Of a DNA stretch of 64,000 bases, positions 20,192-29,738 are shown piece by piece. Position numbers and translations under genes: made by a program. Position 1 is the stretch's first letter, and the number at the start of each line of letters is the position of its first letter. The stretch covers positions 1 through 64,000 of the forward strand of contig NZ_NKUG01000054.1 in NCBI RefSeq assembly GCF_014845095.1. The letters run 5' to 3'. The DNA comes from Methylobacterium bullatum. Lineage in GTDB: Bacteria > Pseudomonadota > Alphaproteobacteria > Rhizobiales > Beijerinckiaceae. Below the pieces are notes generated by a model. It saw nothing but the letters and a program-made list of their open reading frames with translations. It did not search any database and was not told the origin of the DNA.

Positions 20192-21790
20192 ATGATCCGA
20201 GGTTCGATCGTCTCGCCCCTGAGCCGTGGCGAGGGCGGCGCCAGGCTGCTCGCCCTCGCTCTGTCCGCAATCCTCCTCGTCACCACCCAGCCCGGCATGG
20301 CGCAATCGCCCCAGGGAGGCGACAGGCCGCAGGAAAGGCGTGCCGCCGAGCAGCGAGGCCCGGAAGGACGCAAACTTCCATCCGACGTCACCACCGAGCA
20401 CAGCGTCACCCTGCCGGGTGGCCGTATCCTGCGCTTCACCGCCACGGCCGGCAGCCTGCCCCTCGTGGACGAGGGCGGAAAGCTCCAGGCGGAGATCGCC
20501 TTCATCGCTTATCGTCTCGCCGACAGGAGCGAGGCGGCCCGGCCCGTGACCTTCGCGATCAACGGCGGCCCCGGCGCGGCCTCGGCCTATCTCAATATCG
20601 GCGCGATCGGACCCTGGCGCCTGCCCCTCGACGGCACGAGCATCAGCCCGTCCACGCCCGTGAGCCTCGTCCCCAATGACGGCACATGGCTGGATTTCAC
20701 CGACCTCGTCTTCCTCGATCCCGTGGGCACGGGATACAGCCGCGCGACGGATGGCGATGCCAAACGCTATTGGAGCGTCGATGCGGATGCGTCGGTCCTG
20801 TCCTCGGCCATTGCCCGCTGGCTGCGCACGAACGACCGGATCGCGGCGCCCAAATTCTTCGTCGGGGAGAGCTATGGCGGCTTTCGCGGGCCGCTCATCG
20901 CGGCAAAGCTGCAGGAGGAGATCGGCATCGGCCTCTCCGGCATGGTCCTCCTGTCGCCTGTGCTCGATTTCGCCTGGCTGCAATCGCCGCGCTCGACCCC
21001 CTGGGGCCACGTGACGAAGCTGCCATCCTATGCCGCCGCCGCCATCGAGCGGGCCGGCGGCACGCCGAGCCGGAAGGCTCTGGCAGAGACTGAATCCTAT
21101 GCCACCGGCGACTATCTCGCCGACCTGCTCAAGGGGCCGTCCGACCAGGCCGCCATCGCCCGGCTCGGCGACAGGGTGGGGGCCGTCACGGGTCTCGATC
21201 CGGCCTTCGTCCGCCGTCAGGCCGGTCGCCTGAGCTCCAACAGTGTCCAGCGCGAGATCGGCGCGGATGAGGGCCGTGTCGCCAGCGCCTACGATACCGG
21301 CATCACCGGATGGGACCCCGACCCGGCCGCGACCTTCTCAGGCTTCGAGGACCCGCTGCTCACGGCCATGCAGGCGCCGCTGACCAGCGCCATGATCGAA
21401 CTCTACGGCGCGAAGCTGAACTACCGCGTGCCCGACCTGCGCTACGAACTCCTCAATGGCGCTGTGAGCCGGAGCTGGGGCTGGGGCTCTGGGCGCATGG
21501 CGCCAGAATCCCTCGGTGCGCTGCGCGGTGTCATGGCCCTCGACGGCAACCTGCGCGTCCTCGTGGCCCACGGTTTCACCGATCTCGTGACCCCGTACTT
21601 CACCTCGAAGCTCCTGATCGACCAGCTACCGGCCTTCGGCGGCGACAAGCGGATCGACCTCGCGGTTTATCCGGGCGGCCATATGTTCTATTCGCGGCCC
21701 GATTCTCGCGCGGCCTTCCACAAGGACGCCTCCGATCTCTACGCGGCTGCGCTGAAGGCGCGGGCCGGCACTTCGAAGGACGTGAAGTGA
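20192..21790 (+). CDS. Secreted S10 family serine carboxypeptidase
   Basis: 532 aa. A signal peptide (about residues 1-37, ending GMAQS) points to the periplasm. The S10 peptidase fold is shown by AINGGPGAASAYLN (oxyanion hole), LDPVGTGYSR, the nucleophile in VGESYGGFRGP, the Asp in AHGFTDLVTPY and the His in YPGGHMFYSR. It would remove C-terminal residues from peptides. I start at ATG 20192 after an AAGGAAG site. Its stop overlaps the GTG of the lipoprotein gene (GTGA), so the two are probably co-translated. Confidence 0.9.
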   Translation: MIRGSIVSPLSRGEGGARLLALALSAILLVTTQPGMAQSPQGGDRPQERRAAEQRGPEGRKLPSDVTTEHSVTLPGGRILRFTATAGSLPLVDEGGKLQAEIAFIAYRLADRSEAARPVTFAINGGPGAASAYLNIGAIGPWRLPLDGTSISPSTPVSLVPNDGTWLDFTDLVFLDPVGTGYSRATDGDAKRYWSVDADASVLSSAIARWLRTNDRIAAPKFFVGESYGGFRGPLIAAKLQEEIGIGLSGMVLLSPVLDFAWLQSPRSTPWGHVTKLPSYAAAAIERAGGTPSRKALAETESYATGDYLADLLKGPSDQAAIARLGDRVGAVTGLDPAFVRRQAGRLSSNSVQREIGADEGRVASAYDTGITGWDPDPAATFSGFEDPLLTAMQAPLTSAMIELYGAKLNYRVPDLRYELLNGAVSRSWGWGSGRMAPESLGALRGVMALDGNLRVLVAHGFTDLVTPYFTSKLLIDQLPAFGGDKRIDLAVYPGGHMFYSRPDSRAAFHKDASDLYAAALKARAGTSKDVK

Positions 21791-22173
21791 CGAACGCCTC
21801 GCCACGATGGGGCACGGCCGCCGCATATCTCGCGAGCCTCGTCCTCCTCGGCGCCTGCACCACCGGCGAGCGGGAAGCGCCGGTTAGCAGGCCGGTCCCC
21901 GTCGCCGTGACGCCGGCCCCGTCGCCCGGTGTCACGGGGCCGGTGCTCAATGCCGACGGCACCTGCAGCCAGGCCGCGCCGGGTACCGCGACCGTGATCG
22001 AGCCCGGGATCGGCGAGTGCGATCTCGTCCGGCTGAAGGCGAAGCCCGCAACGGACGTGCTGGTCGGGGAGGGGCGTTCCGGCCGCGAGGTACAGGTGCT
22101 CTACAGCGAGCCGGGAGCCAAGGAGCTGTACTTCTTCGTCAATGGCCGCCTCGACCGGATCGTGAAATCCTGA
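21787..22173 (+). CDS. Small lipoprotein, function unknown
   Basis: 128 aa, GTG start overlapping the upstream stop. The N-terminal helix ends in the lipobox LGAC (Cys24), so it should be lipidated and held in the outer or inner membrane. After a Pro-rich linker a small domain (about 55-128) contains CDLVRLKAKPATDVLVGEG and a closing ELYFFVNGRLDRIV, resembling short beta-rich inhibitor or assembly domains, but I do not recognise a named family. Its pairing with the carboxypeptidase suggests a shared periplasmic role. Confidence 0.7.
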   Translation: MTNASPRWGTAAAYLASLVLLGACTTGEREAPVSRPVPVAVTPAPSPGVTGPVLNADGTCSQAAPGTATVIEPGIGECDLVRLKAKPATDVLVGEGRSGREVQVLYSEPGAKELYFFVNGRLDRIVKS

Positions 22174-22183
22174 CCCCAACGAG

Positions 22184-23224
22184 TCAGTATGCGGGCACCA
22201 GCCGATCCTCGGGCAGGGGGGCGACCATGTGGAACCGCAGCCCCTCGGCCTCGTAGGCGATGACGACTTCGGCATTGCATTGCTGCGCGAGCACGCGCTG
22301 CAGCAGCGTCGAGCCGAATCCCTTGCGCTCCGGCGGCTTCACGGGGGGACCACCCGTTTCCGTCCAGCTCAGGTCGAGCACACGCCCTGCCTCTCGCCGA
22401 TCGACGCTCCAACGCACCACGATCCGCCCGGATGGCAGCGACAGCGCACCGTGCTTGGTGGCATTCGTGGTCAACTCGTGGATCGCCATGCCGGTGGGGA
22501 CGGCGAGGTCCGCGGCCAGTTCGATCGCCGGTCCGTCGAGGATGATCCGGCTGGTCGTCGCATCGTTGTAATGACCGAGTTCGTTCTGCAGCAGCTCGCG
22601 CAGCGGGGCCGTCTGCCAGTAATCCTCGGTGAGCAGGTTGTGCGTCTTGCCCAGCGAGACGATCCGGTCCGAGAACGAATGATAGAACGTGTTCACATCC
22701 TTGGTGGAGCGCGCCGTCGCTCCGAGCAGTCCCTGGACGGTGGCGAGCGTGTTCTTGACGCGGTGGTGAAGCTCGCGGATCAGCAGGGCCTGCCGCTCGT
22801 GCGTCCGCTGGCGTTCCTCAAGATAGGCTTGCACTTCGCGCTGCCGCCGCCGGGCGCGGAGGGCGGAGCGCACCGCATTGGCCAACACCGCCGGGTGGAA
22901 GGGACGTTCCAGCACCGTCACGTTGCCCAGGAGATCGGTGAGCCGCACATCCGGCGAGCCGCCGCGAGAGCTGAGCAGCACGAAGGGAAAATCCGACCAG
23001 GGCGGCTGCCGTTCGACCCAGTGGGCGATGGCGTTGCGGTCCCAGCGGAGTAGCGCTTCCTCGGTCATCACCGCGCAGGCGGCGCCATCGAGGCCGGCCA
23101 CCAGGGCGTCGAGGGTCGAGATCGACTCAGAGGCGATACCGACTTCCGCCAGGATCGCCGTGGCCACTGACGCATCACGTCCCAGGGGCGCGAGGATCAG
23201 GACGACCGGTTCAGGATGCGGCAT
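22184..23224 (-). CDS. HWE-family histidine kinase with degenerate receiver domain
   Basis: 346 aa. Residues 5-125 look like a response-regulator receiver (ending in VLERPFHPAVLANAV), but the usual phosphorylated Asp is not evident. A short coiled coil leads to the HWE kinase: H box IRELHHRVKNTLATVQGLL (His153 or His154), N box AIHELTTNATKHGALS and a G-box region WTETGGPPV...GFGSTLL. It is cytoplasmic and has no membrane segment. The ATG at 23224 lies inside the end of the KaiC-like gene (14-base overlap), so the two are probably translationally coupled. Upstream in-frame starts up to 23299 exist. Confidence 0.88.
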   Translation of the reverse strand: MPHPEPVVLILAPLGRDASVATAILAEVGIASESISTLDALVAGLDGAACAVMTEEALLRWDRNAIAHWVERQPPWSDFPFVLLSSRGGSPDVRLTDLLGNVTVLERPFHPAVLANAVRSALRARRRQREVQAYLEERQRTHERQALLIRELHHRVKNTLATVQGLLGATARSTKDVNTFYHSFSDRIVSLGKTHNLLTEDYWQTAPLRELLQNELGHYNDATTSRIILDGPAIELAADLAVPTGMAIHELTTNATKHGALSLPSGRIVVRWSVDRREAGRVLDLSWTETGGPPVKPPERKGFGSTLLQRVLAQQCNAEVVIAYEAEGLRFHMVAPLPEDRLVPAY

Positions 23225-24779
23225 CGCGTCCGGGCTCGTCCAGGGACTCTCCATCGGCCCCGACCCGTTCGACGAGGAGATTGTCGCCGTTGCCGTCATA
23301 GGTGGGCACGCCCGTCAGGACGCCGCGGAATTTCCGCAGGGGTTCGCCGACGCGCAATCCGTTGGCGTCGATCTTGAACTCGCGGATCGTGTCCTCGTGC
23401 GGACCGGTCCGCTTCTTGAGAACGGACAAGGCCCGGCGAACCCGGCCGGCGGCCTCGAAGAACCGCAGCATCACGACGGTGTCGCTGACATAGGTCAGGT
23501 CCACCGGCGATTCCATCTTCCCCACCATGCCGTGCTGGGCGAGGATCAGGATCGTCACCACGCCCTGCTGGTTCAGGTAGGTGACGAGCTCGTGCATCTG
23601 CATGACGAGGAAGGGCTGGCCCGCCATGGCGGTCATGTAGCCGGTCAGGCTGTCGATGATGACGATCCTGGCCGCATCGTGCTCCACGGCATCGCGGATA
23701 CGTCCCGCGAAATCGCCGGGCGAGACGTCGGCAGGGTCGATCTGCTCGATCTGCAGCGATCCGGCCTCGATGAAATCCGCCAGGGGCATGCCCACGCTCC
23801 GGGCACGTCGCAACAGGATGCCGCGCGTCTCGTCGAAGCTGATGATCAGGCCGCGTTCGCCGCGCCGGAGGGCGGCCACCAGGTAGCTCATGGCGAGCGT
23901 GGATTTGCCGGCCCCCGACGGACCGACGATGAGGCTCGTCGTCCCCCGGTCGAGGCCGCCGCCCAGAACCCGATCGAGCTCGGCGACGCCGCTTTCCACC
24001 GAGCCCGCCTCGAAGCTGCTGGGATGGTCGCTCGCGATCAGGCGCGGATGCACCAGGATGCCGCCCTTGCGGATTGCGAAGTCGTGGTAGCCGCCCTGGT
24101 ACTCCGTGCCCCGCATCTTGATGACGTGGACGCGCCGCCGCGGGGCACCATAGGCCGGCGTCAGCTGTTCGAGCCGGATCACCGCGTGGCTGATGGAATG
24201 CAGGTTGAGGTCGTCATGCTCGGCGCTGAGATCGTCGAGCATCAGCGCGGTGATGTCGTTGAGGAGGAAGTAGCTCTTCAGTGCGAGCACCTGGCGCCGG
24301 TAGCGCAGCGACCCTTGTGACAGCAACCTGATCTCCGACAGGCTGTCGAACACGACACGGCTCGGCTTCACCCGCTCCATCTCGCTCAGGGCCATGCGCA
24401 CGGTTTCACCGAGCTCGAGATCGGACGAATGGACGAGGCTCTGCTGCAGCTTCGAATCCAAGCTGAGTTCCGGCGGAACGAGTTCGTAGATCTCGATCCC
24501 CTCCAGCGACCAGCCATGCCGCTCGGAGACGGACATCAGCTCGCGGCGGCTCTCCGACAGGGTGATATAGAGGCATGTCTCGCCCCGGGCGGCGCCGTCG
24601 AGAAGAAACTGGAGGCCGAGGGTCGTCTTGCCGCCACCGGGCCGTCCCTCGATGAGATGGGCACGCTGGGCCGCGTATCCTCCCGCCAGGATCACATCGA
24701 GCCCCGGAACTCCCGTGGGAATCGGTTGGGCATCGGGGGCGGGACTGGCTGACATCGTCGTGTCCGGTGGGTACGGCAT
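23211..24779 (-). CDS. KaiC-family two-domain RecA-like ATPase
   Basis: 522 aa with two tandem KaiC domains. Walker A motifs lie at about 45-53 (GRPGGGKTT) and 286-294 (GPSGAGKST), and Walker B-like strands at RVVFDSLSEI and RIVIIDSLTG. In the C-terminal domain the residues matching the Synechococcus phosphosites Ser431/Thr432 appear to be Thr429/Tyr430, before SDTVVML. The paired glutamates before each arginine-rich helix are Ser-Glu and Asp-Glu instead of Glu-Glu. No kaiA or kaiB is nearby, so this is a KaiC-type signalling ATPase, not a proven clock. ATG 24755 is an alternative start. Confidence 0.88.
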   Translation of the reverse strand: MPYPPDTTMSASPAPDAQPIPTGVPGLDVILAGGYAAQRAHLIEGRPGGGKTTLGLQFLLDGAARGETCLYITLSESRRELMSVSERHGWSLEGIEIYELVPPELSLDSKLQQSLVHSSDLELGETVRMALSEMERVKPSRVVFDSLSEIRLLSQGSLRYRRQVLALKSYFLLNDITALMLDDLSAEHDDLNLHSISHAVIRLEQLTPAYGAPRRRVHVIKMRGTEYQGGYHDFAIRKGGILVHPRLIASDHPSSFEAGSVESGVAELDRVLGGGLDRGTTSLIVGPSGAGKSTLAMSYLVAALRRGERGLIISFDETRGILLRRARSVGMPLADFIEAGSLQIEQIDPADVSPGDFAGRIRDAVEHDAARIVIIDSLTGYMTAMAGQPFLVMQMHELVTYLNQQGVVTILILAQHGMVGKMESPVDLTYVSDTVVMLRFFEAAGRVRRALSVLKKRTGPHEDTIREFKIDANGLRVGEPLRKFRGVLTGVPTYDGNGDNLLVERVGADGESLDEPGRDAAS

Positions 24780-24983
24780 GATCGCAGCATAAGTTTCCGC
24801 GCCGGCCCTGTCCCCGATAAATCGGCCACAGTGCGGATTCATCCCGTACGGGACGGATCGGATACCGCCTTTGCAGATTGCCGCGTACCGCATTATCAGA
24901 CCGTGCCGTTGCGCTGCGAGGCGGCCTCCGATTCCGCTTCGCGCTCCTCCAACCCGCCCGACATTCCGGAGTTCGGATCCCTT

Positions 24984-26072
24984 ATGCGCGAACCGAACGC
25001 GATCGATTTCTGGCGCGGCCTCGCCCTCGTGACGATCTACGTCAACCACATCCCGGGCAACACGTTCGAGCGCTACACCTACTCGCAATACGGCATTTCA
25101 GATGCGGCGGAGCTGTTCGTCTTCCTCGCCGGATGGTCGATCGGGATCGCCACGCGCGGGCGCGACGGACGACCGGAACCGCGCCTGAAAAGCGTCCTGA
25201 GACTGCTGTCACGCACGATCGAAGTCTATCGCGCCCAGATCACGACGATGGCCATCGCATTGGCCATGATTGCCGGGACGGCGTTGCTTCTCGACAATCC
25301 GCTTCTTCTTGAGTGGCACAACGCCGGCGGCTTCTTCGCCGATCCTATACAGACCACCGTCGGTTTCGTGCTGCTCACACATCAACTCGGCTTCTTCAAC
25401 ATCCTGCCGCTCTACGTGGTGCTTCTCGGCATCGCCCCCGTCTTCATCCTGGTGGCCCGGGTGAGCCGCGTCGCGGCGCTCGGACTGTCCTTCTCCCTCT
25501 ATGCCGCAAGCCTCGTCTTCGAATGGAACCTGCCATCCTGGCCGGGGGAGGGGGATTGGTTCTTCGATCCGCTGTGCTGGCAATTGCTGCTCGTGCTCGG
25601 ATTCGTCGGGCAGGATCTGAACCGCGAATCCGACACGCTCCGGCGCTGGTCAAAGCGACTGATGCCCGTGGGCGTCGTCATCGTCGTGCTCGGCATCGTG
25701 CTATCGGTGTTCGATCTCAGGCCCGACCCGTTGCTCGTTCCCGATCCACGGCTCGTCTTCTCCTTCGACAAGACCTACCTGTCGCCCGCCCGGCTGATCC
25801 ACTTCCTCGGAGTGCTGCTGGCCTTCCAGGGGGTCTACGCGCTCATCGTCCCGCATGTCGGCGCGGTCGGTCGATATTTGACGGGACTCGGTCGTAATTC
25901 ACTGGCAGTCTTCTCCATCGGCTCGCTCCTGAGCCTAGCCGCACAACTCGTGCGGTTCTGGACGGGGGGCGGCATCCTGGTTGATGTCGGCGTCATGGGA
26001 TTCGGCTTGTTCGCTCTGGGCTTCACTGCATGGTTCGTCGAATGGCGCTCGCGCAAACCTCGGCACTCCTGA
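24984..26072 (+). CDS. OpgC-domain integral membrane protein (glucan acyltransferase-like)
   Basis: 362 aa with about ten membrane helices. The N-terminus REPNAIDFWRGLALVTIYVNHIPGN and the ELFVFLAGWSIG segment are typical of the OpgC branch of the acyltransferase-3 superfamily, whose members add succinyl groups to periplasmic glucans. The His in VNHIPGN corresponds to the conserved acyltransferase histidine. I use ATG 24984; the open frame extends to 24831 without family similarity. It overlaps the SGNH hydrolase gene by 43 bases, and the two together resemble the acyltransferase-plus-SGNH pairs that modify surface sugars. Confidence 0.85.
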   Translation: MREPNAIDFWRGLALVTIYVNHIPGNTFERYTYSQYGISDAAELFVFLAGWSIGIATRGRDGRPEPRLKSVLRLLSRTIEVYRAQITTMAIALAMIAGTALLLDNPLLLEWHNAGGFFADPIQTTVGFVLLTHQLGFFNILPLYVVLLGIAPVFILVARVSRVAALGLSFSLYAASLVFEWNLPSWPGEGDWFFDPLCWQLLLVLGFVGQDLNRESDTLRRWSKRLMPVGVVIVVLGIVLSVFDLRPDPLLVPDPRLVFSFDKTYLSPARLIHFLGVLLAFQGVYALIVPHVGAVGRYLTGLGRNSLAVFSIGSLLSLAAQLVRFWTGGGILVDVGVMGFGLFALGFTAWFVEWRSRKPRHS

Positions 26073-26989
26073 TTTCCCTCGGCCTCGCCTTACTGGGAAT
26101 GATCGTCGGATCATCGCAGACCAGGGCGGAGGGCGGTGCGACGATCGTCTCACCACCGACCGCAGCGGCGCCCGCTCCGGGCGGCGAGGCGTCGGAGGCC
26201 GTCGATGTGAGCCTGTCGCCCGAATGCCGGGTTCCCGGCTCCAAGCTCTACACCCTCGCCCGGTTGAACTCGGTCAAAGCGGCGCTCAAGGAGAAGCGTC
26301 CGGTCCGCGTTCTGGCCATCGGTTCGTCCTCGGCCGGTGCCGGGGCCTCGGCGACCTATCCGGTCAAGCTGGAGACGGCACTGGAACGCTCGCTTCCCAA
26401 TGTGGATGTGGAAGTCGAGAGCCGGGGCATGCAGGGTGAGATAGCCTCCGGCGCGGCGGAGCGTCTGCGCAGTATGGTGGCAGAGGTGGAGCCCGATCTC
26501 GTGGTCTGGCAAGTCGGCACCCACGATGCACTCGCCCGCGTCGATCTCGATGCCTTCGCGAGCGCTCTCGACGAAACGGTTCAGTGGATTAAGTCGCACG
26601 ATATCGACGTGGTGCTGGTCAATCCCGTCTACACGGCGTCGCTGGCCCAGGACGAATATTACAGCAGCATCGTCCGCAAGGTGCAGGAAGTGGCCCTGCG
26701 CGAAGGCGTTCCGCTGGTACAGCGCTACGAGGCGATGCGCTACCTGTCCGGCAGTAGCGACAAGGGCGAAGCGCACATGCTGGGGCGCCAGTTCCGCCTC
26801 AACGACCTCGGCCTGCGCTGCATGGCCGAACACGTGACGCGGGCCATCACTCTCTCCCTGCTACAGCCCGACCCTGCGGCGACGGGGACGGCCGGCGCGC
26901 CGGCCCTGATCGTCGCGCCGCCGAAGGATGCTTCGGTCAAGCCGTCGCCCCCACGGAGCGGCGGTGCATCGCTGGAGGACAAGCCCTGA
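26030..26989 (+). CDS. Secreted SGNH/GDSL hydrolase
   Basis: 319 aa. An N-terminal signal sequence (about residues 1-33) targets the periplasm. The SGNH blocks are VLAIGSSSAGAGA (catalytic Ser), SRGMQGEIASG (Gly), VWQVGTHDAL (here Thr-His in place of the usual Asn) and a C-terminal RLNDLGLRCMAEH (Asp and His). The family hydrolyses or moves acyl groups on sugars. The C-terminal 40 residues are Pro-rich. It begins inside the opgC-like gene, which suggests coupled expression; ATG 26042 is a second start. Confidence 0.82.
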   Translation: MVRRMALAQTSALLISLGLALLGMIVGSSQTRAEGGATIVSPPTAAAPAPGGEASEAVDVSLSPECRVPGSKLYTLARLNSVKAALKEKRPVRVLAIGSSSAGAGASATYPVKLETALERSLPNVDVEVESRGMQGEIASGAAERLRSMVAEVEPDLVVWQVGTHDALARVDLDAFASALDETVQWIKSHDIDVVLVNPVYTASLAQDEYYSSIVRKVQEVALREGVPLVQRYEAMRYLSGSSDKGEAHMLGRQFRLNDLGLRCMAEHVTRAITLSLLQPDPAATGTAGAPALIVAPPKDASVKPSPPRSGGASLEDKP

Positions 26990-27167
26990 TGCGCACGGTG
27001 ACATGCGCACTCGGTTTCTTTTAGCCCGGCCGCAACGGGTGTCGCTCTGAACACCGACGCCGGAACGATGCGAAAAAAAGCCCCGGTATTGCGTGACCTC
27101 GTCCGAAGACAGGCGTCCTGTTTCCGGAACGAGGCCAGGGCCTGACTTGAGATCTCGAAGGGGCGAC

Positions 27168-28532
27168 GTGAGCTTAGCAACTGATGGGACGGAGGGTCGC
27201 ACCTTCGGAGCGGTGATCGTCCGCTTCAAGACGTTCCGCGCAGGTGCCGCGGGAGCGGCACTCGACGTCTTCACCATCCGTATCGCTGCCGCCGTCTTCG
27301 CCTACGGGGCGCAAGTGCTGATGGCGCGCCTGATGGGGCGGACGGAATACGGGATATTCGCCTCGATCTGGGTCTGGATCGCCATCCTCGGGCATTCCTC
27401 GACACTGGGTTTCGCCCAGGGCGCCTGCCGTTTCCTGCCCGCCGACCAAGCACGGGCCGACCTCGTCCATGTCCGGGGGTTCCTCATCGGGGGCGCATGG
27501 GTGAGTGCCGCGTGCGCCTGCACCGTCGCATGTCTCGGCCTCGCACTGGTCTGGATGCAGGGTACCCTCCTCGGAGGACCGTATGCTGGACCACTGCTCG
27601 TCGCCGCGCTGGTCCTGCCGCTCTTCACCCTGCAAGACTATCTCGAGGGCGTCGCCCGCAGCCAGAACTGGGCGGTGCTCGCCATCGCGCCACCCTATCT
27701 CCTCCGCCAGTGCCTGATCATGGCCGCCATGGCGGGAGCCGTCGCCGCGGGAGCGCCGGCGCAGGCTTGGGTTGCCGTCGCGTGCACCTTGGTCGCCACC
27801 GGGATCGCCCTGGCGATCCAAGCGTGGCTCCTGATCCTGCGCCTTCGCGCCGTTCTGCCCTCGGAGCCACCGCGATACCGTTGGCGGATCTGGCTCCGGG
27901 CATGCCTGCCAATCGCGGCGGGTGATCTTGCCCATTCCACCTTCACCATGATCGATGTGGTCATCCTGAGTATGATGATGCCGCCGACGGCGGTGGCCCT
28001 CTATTTCGTCGCGACCCGGATCCAGCAATTCGTCCCCTTCGTGCATTACGCCGCATCCGCGGCCACCGCTCAGCGTTTCGCCGCCATCCATGCGTCCCGG
28101 GATGCTCCGGGCCTGAAACGCTTCGTCCGCATCCAGGCCCGGCTCACATTCGCCGCCACGGTGACGGTCGGTCTCGTCATCGTGGCGGCGGGACCGTTCC
28201 TGCTCGCGATGTTCGGGCCGGAATTCGGCGCGAGCTTCCCGCTCCTCGCCGTGCTGGTTTTGGGCAATGTCGGTGCAAGCCTGTTCGGGCCGGGGGAGGA
28301 CCTGCTGACCATGATCGACGGCGAACGTCTGTGCGCCGCCATCACACTGGCAACGCTGGCCGTGGCAGCCTTTCTGTGTGTGGTCCTCGTCCCGTCGATG
28401 GGCGCCATGGGGGCCGCCATCGCCATGGCACTGGCCACCATCCTTCGCGGAGCCGGCATGGCGATGGCGGCTTTCCTCGTACACGGCATCGTGACGCCGG
28501 TTCTGCGGTTCCCAAGCCGCGCGGGTTCATGA
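27168..28532 (+). CDS. Polysaccharide flippase (Wzx/MATE-like)
   Basis: 454 aa with 12 or so membrane helices. The segment FAYGAQVLMARLMGRTEYGIFASIWVWI in helix 1-2 is typical of oligosaccharide flippases of the MOP superfamily, which move lipid-linked glycans across the inner membrane. I chose the GTG at 27168 because AAGGGG lies six bases upstream; a GTG at 27093 would add 25 residues. Its stop overlaps the next ATG (ATGA). No glycosyltransferase or polymerase is in the window, so its substrate must be made elsewhere. Confidence 0.83.
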   Translation: MSLATDGTEGRTFGAVIVRFKTFRAGAAGAALDVFTIRIAAAVFAYGAQVLMARLMGRTEYGIFASIWVWIAILGHSSTLGFAQGACRFLPADQARADLVHVRGFLIGGAWVSAACACTVACLGLALVWMQGTLLGGPYAGPLLVAALVLPLFTLQDYLEGVARSQNWAVLAIAPPYLLRQCLIMAAMAGAVAAGAPAQAWVAVACTLVATGIALAIQAWLLILRLRAVLPSEPPRYRWRIWLRACLPIAAGDLAHSTFTMIDVVILSMMMPPTAVALYFVATRIQQFVPFVHYAASAATAQRFAAIHASRDAPGLKRFVRIQARLTFAATVTVGLVIVAAGPFLLAMFGPEFGASFPLLAVLVLGNVGASLFGPGEDLLTMIDGERLCAAITLATLAVAAFLCVVLVPSMGAMGAAIAMALATILRGAGMAMAAFLVHGIVTPVLRFPSRAGS

Positions 28533-29680
28533 AGACCGAGCATCGAGGGACGAACGGCCGACGCTCCGTCTCGATCGTCACATATTCGGAATTGGCTGCC
28601 GATCCCGGTGCCTGGGACGCGCTGATGGCCCGGGCGCTCACCACGCATCCGCATTACAGCCGCCACGTCATCGCCGCCCACCACGCTGCGGGACTCGCCG
28701 ATACGGATCTCGCCTTCGTTGCCGTGCGGGGTCCGAGCGGCCTCGATGCGCTACTACCGTTCGCATGCAAGCGCGATGTCTGCGGGCTCGGAATGAAGGT
28801 GGCACGCCCCTTCCTCTCACCCTTCATCACGCAGACGAGCCCGCTCGTCGCCGACGACCCGGACCTGGCGAAAATTCTCGATCTTCTGGTGGCGGGTCTA
28901 CAATCCGCCTCCGGCGGCCATCTCTGGCGCTGGCCGCTGCTTCCCACCTCGACGAGGCTCGGTGGCGAACTGCTCGCGGCGATGGATCGGGCGGGTTGGC
29001 AGCACGGCATCGCTCACAGTTTCGAACGACCGATCGTAGAGCGCCGCACCTCATATGACGCCTTCCTCGCAGGTCATCCGAACCGGTCGCGCCTGAAGGA
29101 TCTGAACCGTCGCGATCGGCGTCTATCGAAGCGCGGTACGCTCATCCTCGATGTCGCCACCAATGGCGCAAACCTGCGCGATGCCGTCACCAGCTTCCTC
29201 AGTCTCGAACGGACTGGATGGAAGGGCAGAGCCGGAACGGCGCTGACTTGTCAGCTACAGCACAAGGCTTTCGCGCGAGCCCTCTTCGCCGACGGGAGCG
29301 GCCCGATCGGCCTACGCGCCGATATCCTTCGGCTCGACGGTCGCCCCCTCTCGATCAGCCTCGCCCTTCTGACAGGCGGCACGGCCACGCTTCTGAAGAC
29401 GACCTATGACGAGACCGAGCGCTCCAACGCTCCGGGGCTCCTGCTCGAGGCACGGATCATCGAGACGCTGCACGAGACGGGGTTCGCCCAGCGGCTCGAT
29501 TCGGCGACATTGGCCGGTTCCGTCCTAGAAGATCTCTTTCCGGACCGGGAGACGATCTGCGAGGTCGTCGCCGCCCCGCGCCGGGCGTTCCGCTTGCTTC
29601 CCGTAGATCGACGGATTCGCCTTGTCATGATCGAACGCGATTGCAAGGCGCTGATCAAGCGGGTCTTGGGCAGGCGCTGA
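28529..29680 (+). CDS. GNAT acetyltransferase of the CelD/BcsL type
   Basis: 383 aa. The C-terminal half has the GNAT-like block found in CelD/BcsL proteins: a [17 protein letters not shown] segment, [17 protein letters not shown] and a closing [19 protein letters not shown] region that forms the acyl-CoA site. Such proteins are found in polysaccharide gene clusters and are thought to acylate sugars or help cellulose and exopolysaccharide synthesis. No signal peptide, so it would act in the cytoplasm before export. It is translationally coupled to the flippase gene. Confidence 0.82.
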   Translation: MKTEHRGTNGRRSVSIVTYSELAADPGAWDALMARALTTHPHYSRHVIAAHHAAGLADTDLAFVAVRGPSGLDALLPFACKRDVCGLGMKVARPFLSPFITQTSPLVADDPDLAKILDLLVAGLQSASGGHLWRWPLLPTSTRLGGELLAAMDRAGWQHGIAHSFERPIVERRTSYDAFLAGHPNRSRLKDLNRRDRRLSKRGTLILDVATNGANLRDAVTSFLSLERTGWKGRAGTALTCQLQHKAFARALFADGSGPIGLRADILRLDGRPLSISLALLTGGTATLLKTTYDETERSNAPGLLLEARIIETLHETGFAQRLDSATLAGSVLEDLFPDRETICEVVAAPRRAFRLLPVDRRIRLVMIERDCKALIKRVLGRR

Positions 29681-29738
29681 CGCGCGGGCGCAGCCGTGCT
29701 ACTCGGCCCGTTCGGCACGCCAGACAGGAACCATCCGC

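Noticed and set aside
22184-24779. Idea that this is a full circadian clock locus
   Set aside because: No kaiA or kaiB gene is in the window and the phosphosites differ from clock KaiC, so I call it only a KaiC-family ATPase.
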